Under the pieces are notes generated by a model. That model ran no database searches. It was not told where the DNA came from and worked only from the letters and a program-made list of their open reading frames with translations. Below, piece by piece: positions 1 to 13,803 of a stretch of 64,000 bases of DNA. The translations under genes were made by a program, and so were the position numbers. Positions within the stretch are counted from its first letter, which is position 1, and each line of letters starts with the position of its first letter. The stretch comes from Gammaproteobacteria bacterium. GTDB taxonomy: Bacteria; Pseudomonadota; Gammaproteobacteria; Burkholderiales; Nitrosomonadaceae. Where the stretch lies: NCBI GenBank assembly GCA_015709635.1, contig CP054180.1:2604001-2668000 (forward strand), written 5' to 3'.

Positions 1-217
1 GGAATGGCGGGAAACACAGTGGATACACCCATCCGCTGCAAAAAAATACGTCTATTCATACGATATCCTCAACTATTTCTTGCAGCCGGCTGCTTCAGCA
101 CAGGAAAAGATCCTGTTCGTTCATCGCGTAATAAACCATCCGCTTGACTCACTGAGCCGTGCCGATCGGGCTGTAAATCCTGTATCATTTCATCTTTCGG
201 ATTATAGCTTAACCCAC
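1..217. other. left edge, no assignable gene
   Basis: One plus-strand frame is open from base 2 straight into accA. Its translation upstream of the accA start does not resemble the AccA family, and no gene end can be assigned. The other two plus frames stop near 131 and 150. This may be the tail of an upstream gene or simply the accA leader. Confidence 0.4.
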
Positions 218-1186
218 ATGAAAATCACTTTTCTGGAATTTGAGCAAAATATTGCAGAATTTGAATCAAAAATTGAAGAATTACGCTTTGCGCAGGATGA
301 TTCGGCTTTGGATATTTCTGCAGAAATTGCACGCCTGCAAGCAAAAAGCCAGTCGCTGACGAAAAATGTATACGCCAAACTGACACCTTGGCAAATCTCG
401 CAAGTCGCCCGTCACCCACAGCGCCCGTATACACTGGATTACATCGAACATTTATTTACCCATTTCGAAGAATTACACGGCGACCGGAATTTCTCCGATG
501 ATCATGCCATTGTCGGCGGTCTGGCGCGGTTTAACGGACAAACCGTGATGGTAATCGGTCATCAAAAAGGCCGTGACACACGGGAAAAAATTTATCGCAA
601 CTTCGGCATGCCGAAACCGGAAGGTTATCGCAAAGCGCTGCGCTTAATGCGCCTGGCGGAAAAATTCTCGATCCCTCTAATTACTTTTATCGATACACCC
701 GGAGCATATCCCGGTATTGATGCGGAAGAACGCGGTCAGTCGGAAGCCATCGGCAGAAATCTCTATGTCCTGGCGGAATTAAGAATTCCCGTCATCTGCG
801 TCATCATTGGCGAAGGCGGCTCCGGCGGTGCCTTGGCTGTCGCCGTGGGCGACATGATCCATATGTTGCAATACGCCACTTATTCCGTCATATCGCCGGA
901 AGGTTGCGCCTCGATTTTATGGAAAAGCGCCGATAAGGCGCCGGAAGCTGCCGAGATCATGGGCATTACCGCTGATCGTTTGAAAGCCATGAATCTGATC
1001 GACAGCATCATTACCGAGCCCATTGGCGGCGCGCACCGCGATTATCCCGCCATCATGCAATCGGTTAAAACCGTGCTGAAAGAATCGCTACGCAAACTTC
1101 AGGATCATTCAATCGAAGCGCTTCTGGAAAAACGTCTGGATCGGCTGATGGCCTATGGCTCATTCAAGGAAGTCAAAATCGAATAG
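218..1186 (+). CDS. accA: acetyl-CoA carboxylase carboxyltransferase subunit alpha
   Basis: This is the alpha subunit of the carboxyltransferase half of acetyl-CoA carboxylase, which works with AccD to move the carboxyl group from carboxybiotin to acetyl-CoA and make malonyl-CoA for fatty-acid synthesis in the cytoplasm. The family N-terminus MKITFLEFE fixes the ATG at 218 and gives 322 residues, close to the usual 319. The crotonase-fold glycine-rich segment GEGGSGGALAVAVGD and the stretch LTPWQISQVARHPQRPYTLD are typical AccA. The frame is also open upstream to a TTG at 80, but that extension has no family counterpart. The 3' end overlaps tilS by 32 bp, so the two are probably co-transcribed. 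Confidence 0.97.
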   Translation: MKITFLEFEQNIAEFESKIEELRFAQDDSALDISAEIARLQAKSQSLTKNVYAKLTPWQISQVARHPQRPYTLDYIEHLFTHFEELHGDRNFSDDHAIVGGLARFNGQTVMVIGHQKGRDTREKIYRNFGMPKPEGYRKALRLMRLAEKFSIPLITFIDTPGAYPGIDAEERGQSEAIGRNLYVLAELRIPVICVIIGEGGSGGALAVAVGDMIHMLQYATYSVISPEGCASILWKSADKAPEAAEIMGITADRLKAMNLIDSIITEPIGGAHRDYPAIMQSVKTVLKESLRKLQDHSIEALLEKRLDRLMAYGSFKEVKIE

Positions 1187-2507
1187 TCTGCTTGATAACG
1201 CCAAGGAAGTACTGCTCGCCCATATCAAACCGGGCGATCATCTGACGATTGCGCTGAGCGGAGGCATCGATTCAGTCGTGTTACTGGATATCCTCAATGT
1301 ACTAGCCAAGCAAGCGCCATTTACACTTTCCGCTGTGCATGTCAATCATGGCATCAGCAGCAACGCAGCGCAATGGAGCAGGTTTTGCTGCAATCTCTGT
1401 CATGCTTACGGTATCTCCATTTACATCGCCCATCTGCACATAACCAAAGAAACCGGAATGAGCCTGGAAGCAATTGCGCGGGAAGAACGATATCGCGTGT
1501 TTAGCCGCATGCAAACGGATTATATAACCGTGGCGCAACACCTCGATGACCAAGCCGAAACATTACTGTTGCAATTATTCCGTGGTGCTGGAATCCGGGG
1601 ATTGAGTGCCATGCCGGTTATGCGGAAGCAGAATTCCGCCAGCGCACCGCAAATACTGCGGCCGCTGCTGGAAATTCCACGCCATATAATCGAAGCGTAT
1701 GCGCAGCAAAATAACTTGCGATGGATTAACGATGAAAGCAATGACGACACGGCCTTCAATCGAAATTTCCTGCGCCATGACATACTGCCATTGCTAAGAA
1801 AGCGCTATCCCAATTATCCCAAAACACTGCTACGCACGAGCCGGCATTTATCCGAAGCATCGCAATTGCTGGATGAACTGGCGGCAATGGATAGCGAAAA
1901 CTGCTTCGTTTCCGGCATGCTTCAAATCGATCGCGTGCGCAAACTTAGCTTCGCACGCGCTAAAAATCTCCTGCGGTACACTTTGTTACAGCACGGAGCG
2001 GCACTTCCCAGTACGGCAAAACTGGAAGACATTGCCAATCAGCTGTTGTCAGCAAGCAAGGATAATCAACTCCACATCACTTTTGGCAATAGTGAAATCC
2101 GCTGTTTCAAAGGTGCTGTTTATATCCTGACCAAGAAATTGTCACCCCTGAGCTTTGGTCAATTCGCATGGCATGGCGAAATGCATTGGGCACTACCGCA
2201 TTTAAGCGGCACGATCCGTTTCACTCAAGTCATGAATCAAGGTATCGACGCGGAAAAATTATTAGCCGGACCGGTTACCGTGCGTTCCCGGCAAGGTGGT
2301 GAACGTTACACACCGGTTTGCAACCGGCCGCGCAGAAGCTTGAAAAACCTCATGCAAGAAGCCTGCATCCCACCCTGGCAGCGTAATAATAAACCGCTGC
2401 TGTTTTGCGGTGAGGAATTGATATGGGTTCCGGAAATCGGCATTGATTGCGAATTTCAAGTAAAATCGGGGGAAATGGGGATTTTACCTGTCTGGGATCC
2501 CGAGTAA
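1155..2507 (+). CDS. tilS: tRNA(Ile)-lysidine synthase
   Basis: TilS changes C34 of the CAU-anticodon tRNA-Ile to lysidine using ATP and lysine, switching the tRNA from Met to Ile decoding; it is essential in most bacteria. The N-type ATP-pyrophosphatase loop SGGIDS lies at residues 35-40, followed by VHVNHGIS and later QHLDDQAETLLLQLFRG. The C-terminal TilS substrate-binding domain fills the last 150 residues, with RQGGERYTP and RSLKNLMQE. Length is 450 residues, normal for the family. The chosen ATG lies inside the end of accA; a start a few codons later is possible. Confidence 0.96.
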   Translation: MAHSRKSKSNSLLDNAKEVLLAHIKPGDHLTIALSGGIDSVVLLDILNVLAKQAPFTLSAVHVNHGISSNAAQWSRFCCNLCHAYGISIYIAHLHITKETGMSLEAIAREERYRVFSRMQTDYITVAQHLDDQAETLLLQLFRGAGIRGLSAMPVMRKQNSASAPQILRPLLEIPRHIIEAYAQQNNLRWINDESNDDTAFNRNFLRHDILPLLRKRYPNYPKTLLRTSRHLSEASQLLDELAAMDSENCFVSGMLQIDRVRKLSFARAKNLLRYTLLQHGAALPSTAKLEDIANQLLSASKDNQLHITFGNSEIRCFKGAVYILTKKLSPLSFGQFAWHGEMHWALPHLSGTIRFTQVMNQGIDAEKLLAGPVTVRSRQGGERYTPVCNRPRRSLKNLMQEACIPPWQRNNKPLLFCGEELIWVPEIGIDCEFQVKSGEMGILPVWDPE

Positions 2508-2591
2508 ATCGACACTCAAGAAAATGTTTCGAGAACTGTTTGGCATTTTCATTTTGATCACAATTACCAACTTATTCTTCTGAGAAATTGC

Positions 2592-3617
2592 ATGATTTTA
2601 GTCACAGGAGGCGCAGGATTCATCGGTAGTAATTTTGTTCTGGATTGGCTGACGCAATCGGATGAAAGAATCATCAATCTCGACAAATTGACTTATGCCG
2701 GGAATCTGCACAACCTTTCTTCATTATCCCGGGATTCGCGGCATATTTTCGTCAAAGGCGATATTGGCGATAGCAAGCTGGTTTTGCAATTATTGGCACA
2801 GTATCGGCCGCGCGCAATTATCAACCTGGCGGCCGAAAGCCATGTTGATCGTTCGATCCTTGGTCCGGAAGAATTTATTCAAACCAATATTCTAGGGACA
2901 TTTCGCTTATTGGAAGCAACGCATGCTTATTGGCGCGAGTTGGATTCCGCCGCAAAACAAGATTTCCGCTTTCTGCACGTCTCAACCGACGAAGTTTACG
3001 GCTCATTAAGCAAAAATGAACCTGCTTTTACCGAAGAACACCGTTATGAGCCCAATAGTCCCTATTCAGCCAGTAAAGCTTCCAGCGATCACTTGGTTCG
3101 CGCCTACCATCACACCTACGGATTGCCGGTATTAACCACAAATTGTTCGAATAACTATGGTCCGTTTCAATTTCCGGAAAAATTGATTCCTTTAATGATC
3201 GTCAATGCGCTCGCAGGAAAGCCCTTACCGGTATATGGTGACGGGCAGCAAATCCGCGACTGGCTCTACGTAACGGATCACTGCAGCGCAATCCGCCATG
3301 TCCTGCAGGCAGGTGTTCCGGGAGAAACTTATAACGTAGGCGGTTGGAATGAAAAACCCAATATCGAAATCGTGCAAACGATCTGTGCTTTATTAGAGGA
3401 ATCGTACCCGAACAGGGATTTTCATAGTCTCATTACGTATGTCAAAGATCGGCCGGGACATGACCGGCGTTACGCCATTAACGCAACGAAAATCGAGCGC
3501 GAACTCGATTGGAAACCAGCTGAAACATTCGCTACGGGTATCCGCAAAACTATTCACTGGTATCTCCACAACCAACAATGGGCTGATGATGTTCAAACTG
3601 GCGTTTATCAGGAATAA
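2592..3617 (+). CDS. rfbB: dTDP-glucose 4,6-dehydratase
   Basis: Second step of dTDP-L-rhamnose synthesis: dTDP-glucose is converted to dTDP-4-keto-6-deoxyglucose with bound NAD. The Rossmann motif GGAGFIG sits at residues 6-12. The catalytic YSASK (YxxxK) and the family stretches STDEVYGSL and NCSNNYGPFQFPEKLIP are present. Length is 341 residues, as expected of RmlB. It is followed after 18 bp by rfbD. The partners rmlA and rmlC are not in the window, so the pathway must be completed elsewhere. Confidence 0.96.
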   Translation: MILVTGGAGFIGSNFVLDWLTQSDERIINLDKLTYAGNLHNLSSLSRDSRHIFVKGDIGDSKLVLQLLAQYRPRAIINLAAESHVDRSILGPEEFIQTNILGTFRLLEATHAYWRELDSAAKQDFRFLHVSTDEVYGSLSKNEPAFTEEHRYEPNSPYSASKASSDHLVRAYHHTYGLPVLTTNCSNNYGPFQFPEKLIPLMIVNALAGKPLPVYGDGQQIRDWLYVTDHCSAIRHVLQAGVPGETYNVGGWNEKPNIEIVQTICALLEESYPNRDFHSLITYVKDRPGHDRRYAINATKIERELDWKPAETFATGIRKTIHWYLHNQQWADDVQTGVYQE

Positions 3618-3635
3618 GAATTACGCAGGCTTACC

Positions 3636-4550
3636 GTGAAGAAAATTTTGTTATTTGGCAAAAGTGGCCAAGTGGGATGGGAGTTGCAACGCAGCCTCGC
3701 GCCCTTGGGTGAGTTAATCGCATTAAGCTCCACAAGCTTGGATTATTGTGGTGATCTTACAAATTCTGAAGGTATTAGGCAGACAATCAGGAAAGTCGCG
3801 CCCGATATCATCGTCAATGCAGCAGCTTATACCGCTGTCGACAAGGCGGAAAGCGAGCCGGAATCGGCTCATGCGTTGAATGCCCTGGCACCTGGCATCA
3901 TCGCACAAGAAGCGAAGCAGCTGAATGCCTGGTTAGTCCATTATTCAACCGATTATGTTTTCAATGGTTACGGTGACCAGCCTTTTCTAGAGACTGATGC
4001 TACTGAGCCGCTGAATGTATACGGAAAAACCAAACTGGAAGGTGAGAAAAATATTCAAGCCTCGGGTTGTTTACATTTAATCTTCCGCACCAGCTGGGTG
4101 TATTCGGCTTATGGAAACAATTTCATTAAAACGATTCTTCGTTTGGCACAACAACGGGATAAACTCACCGTTGTCGATGATCAAATCGGGTCGCCAACCG
4201 GCGCTGAATTGATTGCTGATATAACGGCCTTCGCGCTGCTCGAAATCATCAAGCACAATCCCGCAGTCTCGGGCTTATATCACTTGACTGCAAGGGACAG
4301 CACTTCTTGGTATGGCTTTGCCAAATTTATTCTGGAAAATGCCGAGCGCAATAATATTCCACTTAAAACCAAGCCAGCTACTTTGCACCCAATCACTAGC
4401 AACGATTTTCCCTTGCCTGCAAAACGTCCGCTCAACTCGCGTTTAAATTCACAGAAATTAGTAACAACGTTTAATCTTTTACTTCCAACGTGGCAAATTG
4501 GCACGACTCATACACTAGCCGAGATATTTACCAGCGACTGCTGGAAATAA
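3636..4550 (+). CDS. rfbD: dTDP-4-dehydrorhamnose reductase
   Basis: Last step of dTDP-L-rhamnose synthesis: NAD(P)H-dependent reduction of dTDP-4-keto-rhamnose. It starts with GTG, giving MKKILLFGKSGQVGWEL, whose GxxGxxG binds the cofactor. The reductase-specific NAAAYTAVDKAE, the active-site YGKTKLEGE (YxxxK) and RTSWVYS are all clear. Length is 304 residues. It runs in the same direction as rfbB 18 bp upstream, and rhamnose probably feeds the lipopolysaccharide or O-antigen suggested by the 35-46 kb genes. Confidence 0.95.
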   Translation: MKKILLFGKSGQVGWELQRSLAPLGELIALSSTSLDYCGDLTNSEGIRQTIRKVAPDIIVNAAAYTAVDKAESEPESAHALNALAPGIIAQEAKQLNAWLVHYSTDYVFNGYGDQPFLETDATEPLNVYGKTKLEGEKNIQASGCLHLIFRTSWVYSAYGNNFIKTILRLAQQRDKLTVVDDQIGSPTGAELIADITAFALLEIIKHNPAVSGLYHLTARDSTSWYGFAKFILENAERNNIPLKTKPATLHPITSNDFPLPAKRPLNSRLNSQKLVTTFNLLLPTWQIGTTHTLAEIFTSDCWK

Positions 4551-4575
4551 AAACTGCTCTGCAGAAAGAACCTGC

Positions 4576-5520
4576 TTATCGCAAACTCACCGCATAGTCG
4601 GATAAAGTATTGAAGATTATTTGACCGAAACGCTTATTAAATAAATCGGATAAGCCTTCATGAGGGGTAAAATCAACTAATGTTTCCGCTTGAATAATTT
4701 CACGAGCAACATATTCGGCACTGCCCATTTCATCAGCAAGTCCTAAGTCAATGCTTTTCTGTCCTGTCCAGACTATGCCACTGAATATTTCCGGAGCATC
4801 TTTTAATCGCTCGCCTCGTCCTTGTTTTACGACTTGAATGAATTGCTCGTGTATTTCACGCAACAATCGCGTAGCATGTTCTTTCTGCATAGGATCTAAT
4901 GGAGTAAATGGATCCAGAAAGCTTTTGTTTTCTCCTGCTGTCAGCAATCGGCGCTCCACACCCAATTTCTCCAGAGCGCCAGTAAAGCCGAAACCATCTA
5001 TCAAGACGCCGATTGAACCGACCAAACTTGCCTTATCGACAAAAATTTTATCGGCAGCGGCAGCTACATAATAACCACCCGAAGCGCAAATATCACCGAC
5101 AACTGCATAGAGTGGTATATCAGGGTATTTGGAGCGCAAGCGCCGTATTTCATCGTTAATATAGCCTGCTTGAACCGGGCTTCCGCCAGGGCTGTTGATT
5201 CGCACTATTATTCCTTGTGTGTTTTTATCCTGAAAAGCGGAGCGCAGGCTTGCATTCACTTTATCAGCGTTGCTCATGCTATCTGCAGTGATTATTCCAT
5301 TTAAGTCAATCAATGCAGTATGCTTTTCAGCAATTCGTACTTTTCCATCTTCGATCCAGCCGAGTGCAAAAAATAATAAAATAAAAAGATAAAAAAAAGT
5401 AATCAGCTTAAAGAATATCCCCCACAACCGCGTGCGGCGTTGTTCCCGCAAAGAAGCCAAAGCAAGATTCTCAAGTAAGCTCCTTTCCCAATCTTCTTTT
5501 TTTATGTCAAATTCACTCAT
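4576..5520 (-). CDS. sppA: signal peptide peptidase SppA, short (36K) type
   Basis: An inner-membrane serine protease of family S49 that degrades cleaved signal peptides in the membrane or periplasm. One N-terminal transmembrane segment lies at about residues 33-57 (rich in F and L). The S49 core follows, with INSPGGSPVQAGYI, ASGGYYVAAAADKIF containing the likely nucleophile Ser, and VGSIGVLIDGFG near the Lys of the Ser-Lys dyad. At 314 residues it is the single-domain form, about half the length of E. coli SppA. It converges on rfbD, with only 25 bp between the two stops. Confidence 0.92.
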   Translation of the reverse strand: MSEFDIKKEDWERSLLENLALASLREQRRTRLWGIFFKLITFFYLFILLFFALGWIEDGKVRIAEKHTALIDLNGIITADSMSNADKVNASLRSAFQDKNTQGIIVRINSPGGSPVQAGYINDEIRRLRSKYPDIPLYAVVGDICASGGYYVAAAADKIFVDKASLVGSIGVLIDGFGFTGALEKLGVERRLLTAGENKSFLDPFTPLDPMQKEHATRLLREIHEQFIQVVKQGRGERLKDAPEIFSGIVWTGQKSIDLGLADEMGSAEYVAREIIQAETLVDFTPHEGLSDLFNKRFGQIIFNTLSDYAVSLR

Positions 5521-5559
5521 AGCGGCACACTCGCAAGTCAGAAATAAAAATAAATAGAG

Positions 5560-5878
5560 TTAAATATGCTCCAACAAAGCCGGAGGCTTATCGCTGGAGC
5601 CCCTCAAAGGGGCTATTTGTGAGCCGCTAAAGCGGCATCTATACACCCAATTTTAACTGATCATAACGTTCATCTTCTTTCTCCTGATCTCGGATGTACG
5701 TTCTGACCATCTCCTCGTCCAACCCAACCGTTGATACAAAATATCCATAAGCCCAGAAACTTTCTTCCGTGAAATTCCTTCCTCTACCCAATTGCCGCAC
5801 CATTGCCATTGTACTTTTACCTTTGATAAACCCCACTACATGCGGCACTGAGTACTTTGTTTAGTCCCACTTTGTGAT
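5560..5878 (-). mobile_element. IS200/IS605-type element remnant
   Basis: This covers the TnpA fragment plus its downstream flank. The flank has two short perfect hairpins, GCCGCT-TTAGCGGC-like at 5622-5636 and AGCCCC-TCAA-GGGGCT at about 5598-5614, as found at the right ends of IS200/IS605 elements. These elements make no target duplication, so the exact boundary cannot be read. The left half is lost. Confidence 0.65.
5639..5875 (-). pseudogene. IS200/IS605-family TnpA transposase, C-terminal fragment
   Basis: The minus strand encodes TKYSVPHVVGFIKGKS, then the FWAYGYFVSTVG and YIRDQEKEDERYDQ segments that are characteristic of the Y1 (HUH) IS200/IS605 TnpA, whose catalytic Tyr lies near the second segment. 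Only about 75 residues survive. The frame is closed just upstream by a stop at about 5876-5878, and the N-terminal half with the HUH motif is absent. It is therefore a remnant and cannot encode an active transposase. Confidence 0.85.
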
Positions 5879-6208
5879 GGGGTAGTGTATTGTACACTTC
5901 CATGAAGGGAGGATTTATGGGATAGATATTACATGGAAGCACCCGCACAACACTGTGGTGCGTAGGGCAACTCCCAAAAAATAGTCAAGAGAACCTGAAT
6001 CTACGGTGGCTGACGTCAAAGCAAGAAGTGGCTTGCGGTGCATTTCGCAAGTACACGTATTGCCTTTGGGTGATTGCTTGTATGCCTTGCGAGGCAGCAT
6101 TCTCAGCCTGGCGCGCTCCAGCCCGCACCGCATGTTCAGCGTCATGACATCAGCCGATTGCCGGAGATGGAAGGCGATAAGCCGACAAAATAAGTTTTTC
6201 AGAAATAA
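5879..6208. other. unassigned 330-bp spacer
   Basis: It lies between the IS200 remnant and the rrn terminator. Two overlapping short open frames on opposite strands (about 75 residues each) have no recognisable domain, and no RNA gene is seen. It may be degenerate mobile-element sequence. Confidence 0.4.
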
Positions 6209-6248
6209 AAAAGCCTCTCATCAATAAAAATCTTGATGAGAGGCTTTT
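6209..6248 (-). terminator. intrinsic terminator of the rrn operon
   Basis: A perfect 16-bp stem (AAAAGCCTCTCATCAA and its complement) with an 8-nt loop is followed on the minus strand by a run of six T, A, then TTT. It lies a few bases past the 5S rRNA 3' end. Confidence 0.93.
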
Positions 6249-6256
6249 AATAGAGT

Positions 6257-6370
6257 GCCTGGCGGTAACCTACTTTCACATGCGAATGCACACTATCATC
6301 GGCGCAGCTTCGTTTCACGGTTCTGTTCGGGATGGGAAGAGGTGGGTCCAAAGTGCTATGGCCGCCAAGC
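6257..6370 (-). rRNA. rrf: 5S ribosomal RNA
   Basis: Read on the minus strand it begins TTGGCGGCCATAGC and ends near GTTACCGCCAGGC, with the conserved CCCATCCCGAACAG loop segment. It is about 114 nt. It is last in the operon, about 100 bp after 23S, and is followed by the terminator. Confidence 0.95.
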
Positions 6371-6465
6371 GTAACTTGTAATTGAATAATATCTATTTAA
6401 ACATTATTCATAATAAACATTATTCATAATGGGAAAAGTAAAATTATGATTAGATTATATACGCA

Positions 6466-9433
<2,968 letters not shown>

Positions 9434-9556
9434 ATAGTTTATTATAGAATTTTTCCTACTTTTTATTACAGAGATACAATCTAACCCAAATTTATCTACA
9501 AAAACAATCAATTCTTAATGATTGTTTAACATAAATAAATATTTTACTTCTCCACT

Positions 9557-9570
9557 TTTTTAAAGAACAA
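9557..9570 (-). promoter_or_regulatory. boxA-like antitermination site before 23S
   Basis: On the minus strand the spacer reads TTGTTCTTTAAAAA, close to the rrn boxA consensus that recruits NusB/S10. A near-identical copy sits in the 16S leader. Confidence 0.65.
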
Positions 9571-9629
9571 AAAAAAATATTTCAATAGGCAATTTTATCT
9601 ATCTCAGCGATAGAACTCATTAAGAAAAT

Positions 9630-9705
9630 TGGTGGAGGTGAACGGGATCGAACCGATGACCCCCTGCTTGCAAAGCAGGTGCTCTCCCAGCTGAGCTACA
9701 CCCCC
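9630..9705 (-). tRNA. tRNA-Ala (anticodon TGC)
   Basis: A 76-nt cloverleaf read on the minus strand: acceptor GGGGGTG, D-arm GCTCAGCTGGGAGAGC, anticodon loop with TGC, T-arm GGTTCGATCC, and an encoded CCA. It has the usual position in a 16S-23S spacer. Confidence 0.98.
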
Positions 9706-9711
9706 TTTTTG

Positions 9712-9788
<77 letters not shown>

Positions 9789-9853
9789 TCGATGAGTCTA
9801 AGTTCCACATATCAAAACTAGCACAAGCTTTTGGCTCTTAACTCTGCCTATTA

Positions 9854-11568
<1,715 letters not shown>

Positions 11569-11571
11569 ATT

Positions 11572-11585
11572 TTTTTAAAGAACGT
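11572..11585 (-). promoter_or_regulatory. boxA-like antitermination site in the rrn leader
   Basis: The minus strand reads GTTCTTTAAAAAA just upstream of the 16S processing stem and downstream of the promoter, matching the rrn boxA position and consensus. Confidence 0.7.
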
Positions 11586-11623
11586 TGCTACTTTTTAAAT
11601 GTTGCGAAGCAGCGAGAAGCGGA

Positions 11624-11651
11624 ATTATACAGACTCTGAATTGCTGGTCAA
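11624..11651 (-). promoter_or_regulatory. rrn operon sigma-70 promoter
   Basis: On the minus strand TTGACC and a consensus TATAAT are separated by 16 bp. The region just upstream is A/T-rich (AAAAAATTATT), like an UP element. It is followed by the leader with boxA and the 16S stem. Confidence 0.88.
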
Positions 11652-11750
11652 GAGATTTATGCGAATAATTTTTTATGACGATCTCTTAAAGCCAACAAAA
11701 TCACATAAACTCTTTTGATTACATCAACTAACCTAATTTTACTTTTTATT

Positions 11751-12858
11751 CTATTTAACTCCTTGTTTAAGACTTGCTTCAATGAAGCAAGTCAGATCTC
11801 CATCTAAAACACTTTGCGTATTCCCAATTTCAACATTCGTTCGCAAATCTTTGATGCGTGATTGATCCAATACATACGATCTGATTTGGTGTCCCCAACC
11901 AATATCCGTTTTCGTTTCTTCGATAGCCTGCTTTTCTTCGTTACGTTTGCGCAACTCCGCTTCGTATAAACGTGACTTCAACATCACGAGGGCATCCGCT
12001 TTGTTACGATGCTGCGAACGCCCGCTTTGACATTGCACCACAATCCCGGTCGGATTATGCGTAATGCGGATAGCGGAATCGGTTTTATTGATATGCTGCC
12101 CCCCCGCTCCCGATGCGCGAAAGGTATCTATTCGCAGATCGGCCGGATTAATTTCAATCTCTATCGTGTCATCGACTTCCGGATAAACAAAGACACTCGC
12201 AAAAGAGGTATGACGACGATTACCCGAATCGAACGGTGATTTTCTGACTAGACGATGAACGCCGGTTTCCGTGCGCAAATACCCATACGCATATTCACCG
12301 GTTACTTTCAATGTAGCGCTTTTGATACCGGCGATATCGCCCGGCGACTCTTCCAAAACTTCGACAGCCAGTCCTTGCCTTTCACAATAGCGCAGATACA
12401 TACGTTCGAGCATCGCAGCCCAATCTTGCGCTTCCGTTCCGCCGGACCCTGATTGTATATCGACGAAACAGTTACTTGGATCCATCGGATCGGAAAACAT
12501 GCGGCGAAATTCCAAATTAGCAATTGCCTTTTCTACGTCATCGACATCGCCGGCGATACTTTCAAGCGCTGCGTCATCGGATTCATCCTTAGCAATTTGA
12601 AACAGCTCTCGCGCATCATTGAGTTGTTGCTCCATCGACTCCAATATGACAACCGTGTTCTCCAGTTGCTTTTTCTCACGTCCAATTTCTTGCGTCCTTT
12701 GACTGTCATTCCAAATCGCCGGATCCTCAAGTAGGCGTGTCAATTCATTCAGTCTGGTTTGCTTGGCATCGAAGTCAAAGAAACCTCCGTAATTCGCTGG
12801 CGCGGTTAGCGAGATCCTGAAGATGATTAGCAATTGCGTTGATTCGTTCTGCTTCCAT
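11751..12858 (-). CDS. prfB: peptide chain release factor 2 (programmed +1 frameshift)
   Basis: RF2 reads UGA and UAA stop codons and triggers peptide release on the ribosome. Translation starts at the ATG at 12858 (MEAERINAIANHLQDLA...). After 27 codons it meets an in-frame TGA at 12777-12775, in the context CTT TGA C preceded by the Shine-Dalgarno-like ACGGAGG. This is the known autoregulatory +1 shift, and reading resumes as DFDAKQTRLNEL. The product is then 368 residues, against 365 in E. coli. The SPF tripeptide that recognises the stop codon and the catalytic GGQ (GAGGQHINKTDSAIR) are present. The longer uninterrupted frame starting at 12875 is an artefact of the shifted frame. RF2 shortage raises frameshifting and so restores RF2. 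Confidence 0.96.
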
Positions 12859-13098
12859 AAATTCCACCTCAACATTGAATTGCTTGATTATACCGTGTAC
12901 CGAGATTTTAATTCCTAGTGCCTTCCGTCAATCCAGCGGAAACGTAAGTTCCTCACACTGAGTATGCGCAAAAATCTTTGGCAACAATTTCAAACCATCA
13001 ACAAGTAAAAAAACTATAATTGCGTATTCATTCAATCAGCGATTCATGTATTTTTATCCGCCAATCTGTTTTCTTAATCCTGTTTTACTGACTTAATC

Positions 13099-13803
13099 AT
13101 GTCAAAATTTTTTGCTCTAATCCCAGCAGCAGGCTCCGGTTCACGCATGAGCAACGAGCTTCCCAAGCAGTACTTGCCTCTCCGCGACCAGCCTATGATT
13201 TACCATGCGGTCAAAACATTATGCACAAATCAATCGATCGCTGGCGTAATCACCGTACTTGCACCCAGCGATACTGAATGGTCCAGATACGATTGGTCTG
13301 AATTTTCCACAAAATTAGTCGTGCTGAACTGCGGCGGAGCAACCCGGGCGGACAGCGTGCTCAATGGACTTGCTGCCGCACAACAAAACAAACTAATCGA
13401 CAAGCAGGATTGGGTCTTGGTACACGACGCCGCCCGGCCCTGCTTAACTTCAGTTCAGCTCAACAAATTGATCGATGAAGTAACCAGTGACGCAGTAGGT
13501 GGACTACTGGCAGTACCTGTCGCCGACACTTTAAAACGCAGCGATGCGGAAAAACGCGTAAAAAACACCGAATCACGGGAAAACTTATGGCAAGCGCAAA
13601 CTCCGCAAATGTTCCGCTGCGATCTACTCACGCAAGCATTGCAAAAAGCGACCCATATCAATATAACGGATGATGCCAGCGCCATCGAAGCGCTTGGACT
13701 TCAACCCAAACTTGTACTGAGCGACGCTTATAACTTTAAAGTAACTTACCCCCAAGACTTGGCTTTAGCCGAATTGATACTACAACAAAGGAATAATCCG
13801 TGA
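13099..13803 (+). CDS. ispD: 2-C-methyl-D-erythritol 4-phosphate cytidylyltransferase
   Basis: IspD makes CDP-methylerythritol from MEP and CTP in the non-mevalonate isoprenoid pathway. The N-terminal nucleotide-binding loop IPAAGSGSRMSNELPKQY is diagnostic, and VHDAARPCL binds Mg/CTP. Length is 234 residues. Its stop overlaps the GTG start of ispF by 4 bp (GTGA), the common ispD-ispF coupling. Confidence 0.97.
   Translation: MSKFFALIPAAGSGSRMSNELPKQYLPLRDQPMIYHAVKTLCTNQSIAGVITVLAPSDTEWSRYDWSEFSTKLVVLNCGGATRADSVLNGLAAAQQNKLIDKQDWVLVHDAARPCLTSVQLNKLIDEVTSDAVGGLLAVPVADTLKRSDAEKRVKNTESRENLWQAQTPQMFRCDLLTQALQKATHINITDDASAIEALGLQPKLVLSDAYNFKVTYPQDLALAELILQQRNNP

Noticed and set aside
80..217. N-terminal extension of AccA from a TTG at 80
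   Set aside because: The frame is open, but the family N-terminus MKITFLEFE begins at 218 and the extra 46 residues have no AccA counterpart.
12776..12875. Start of prfB at 12875 in a single uninterrupted frame
   Set aside because: Its first 33 codons are the out-of-frame reading of the true leader; RF2 begins at 12858 and shifts +1.
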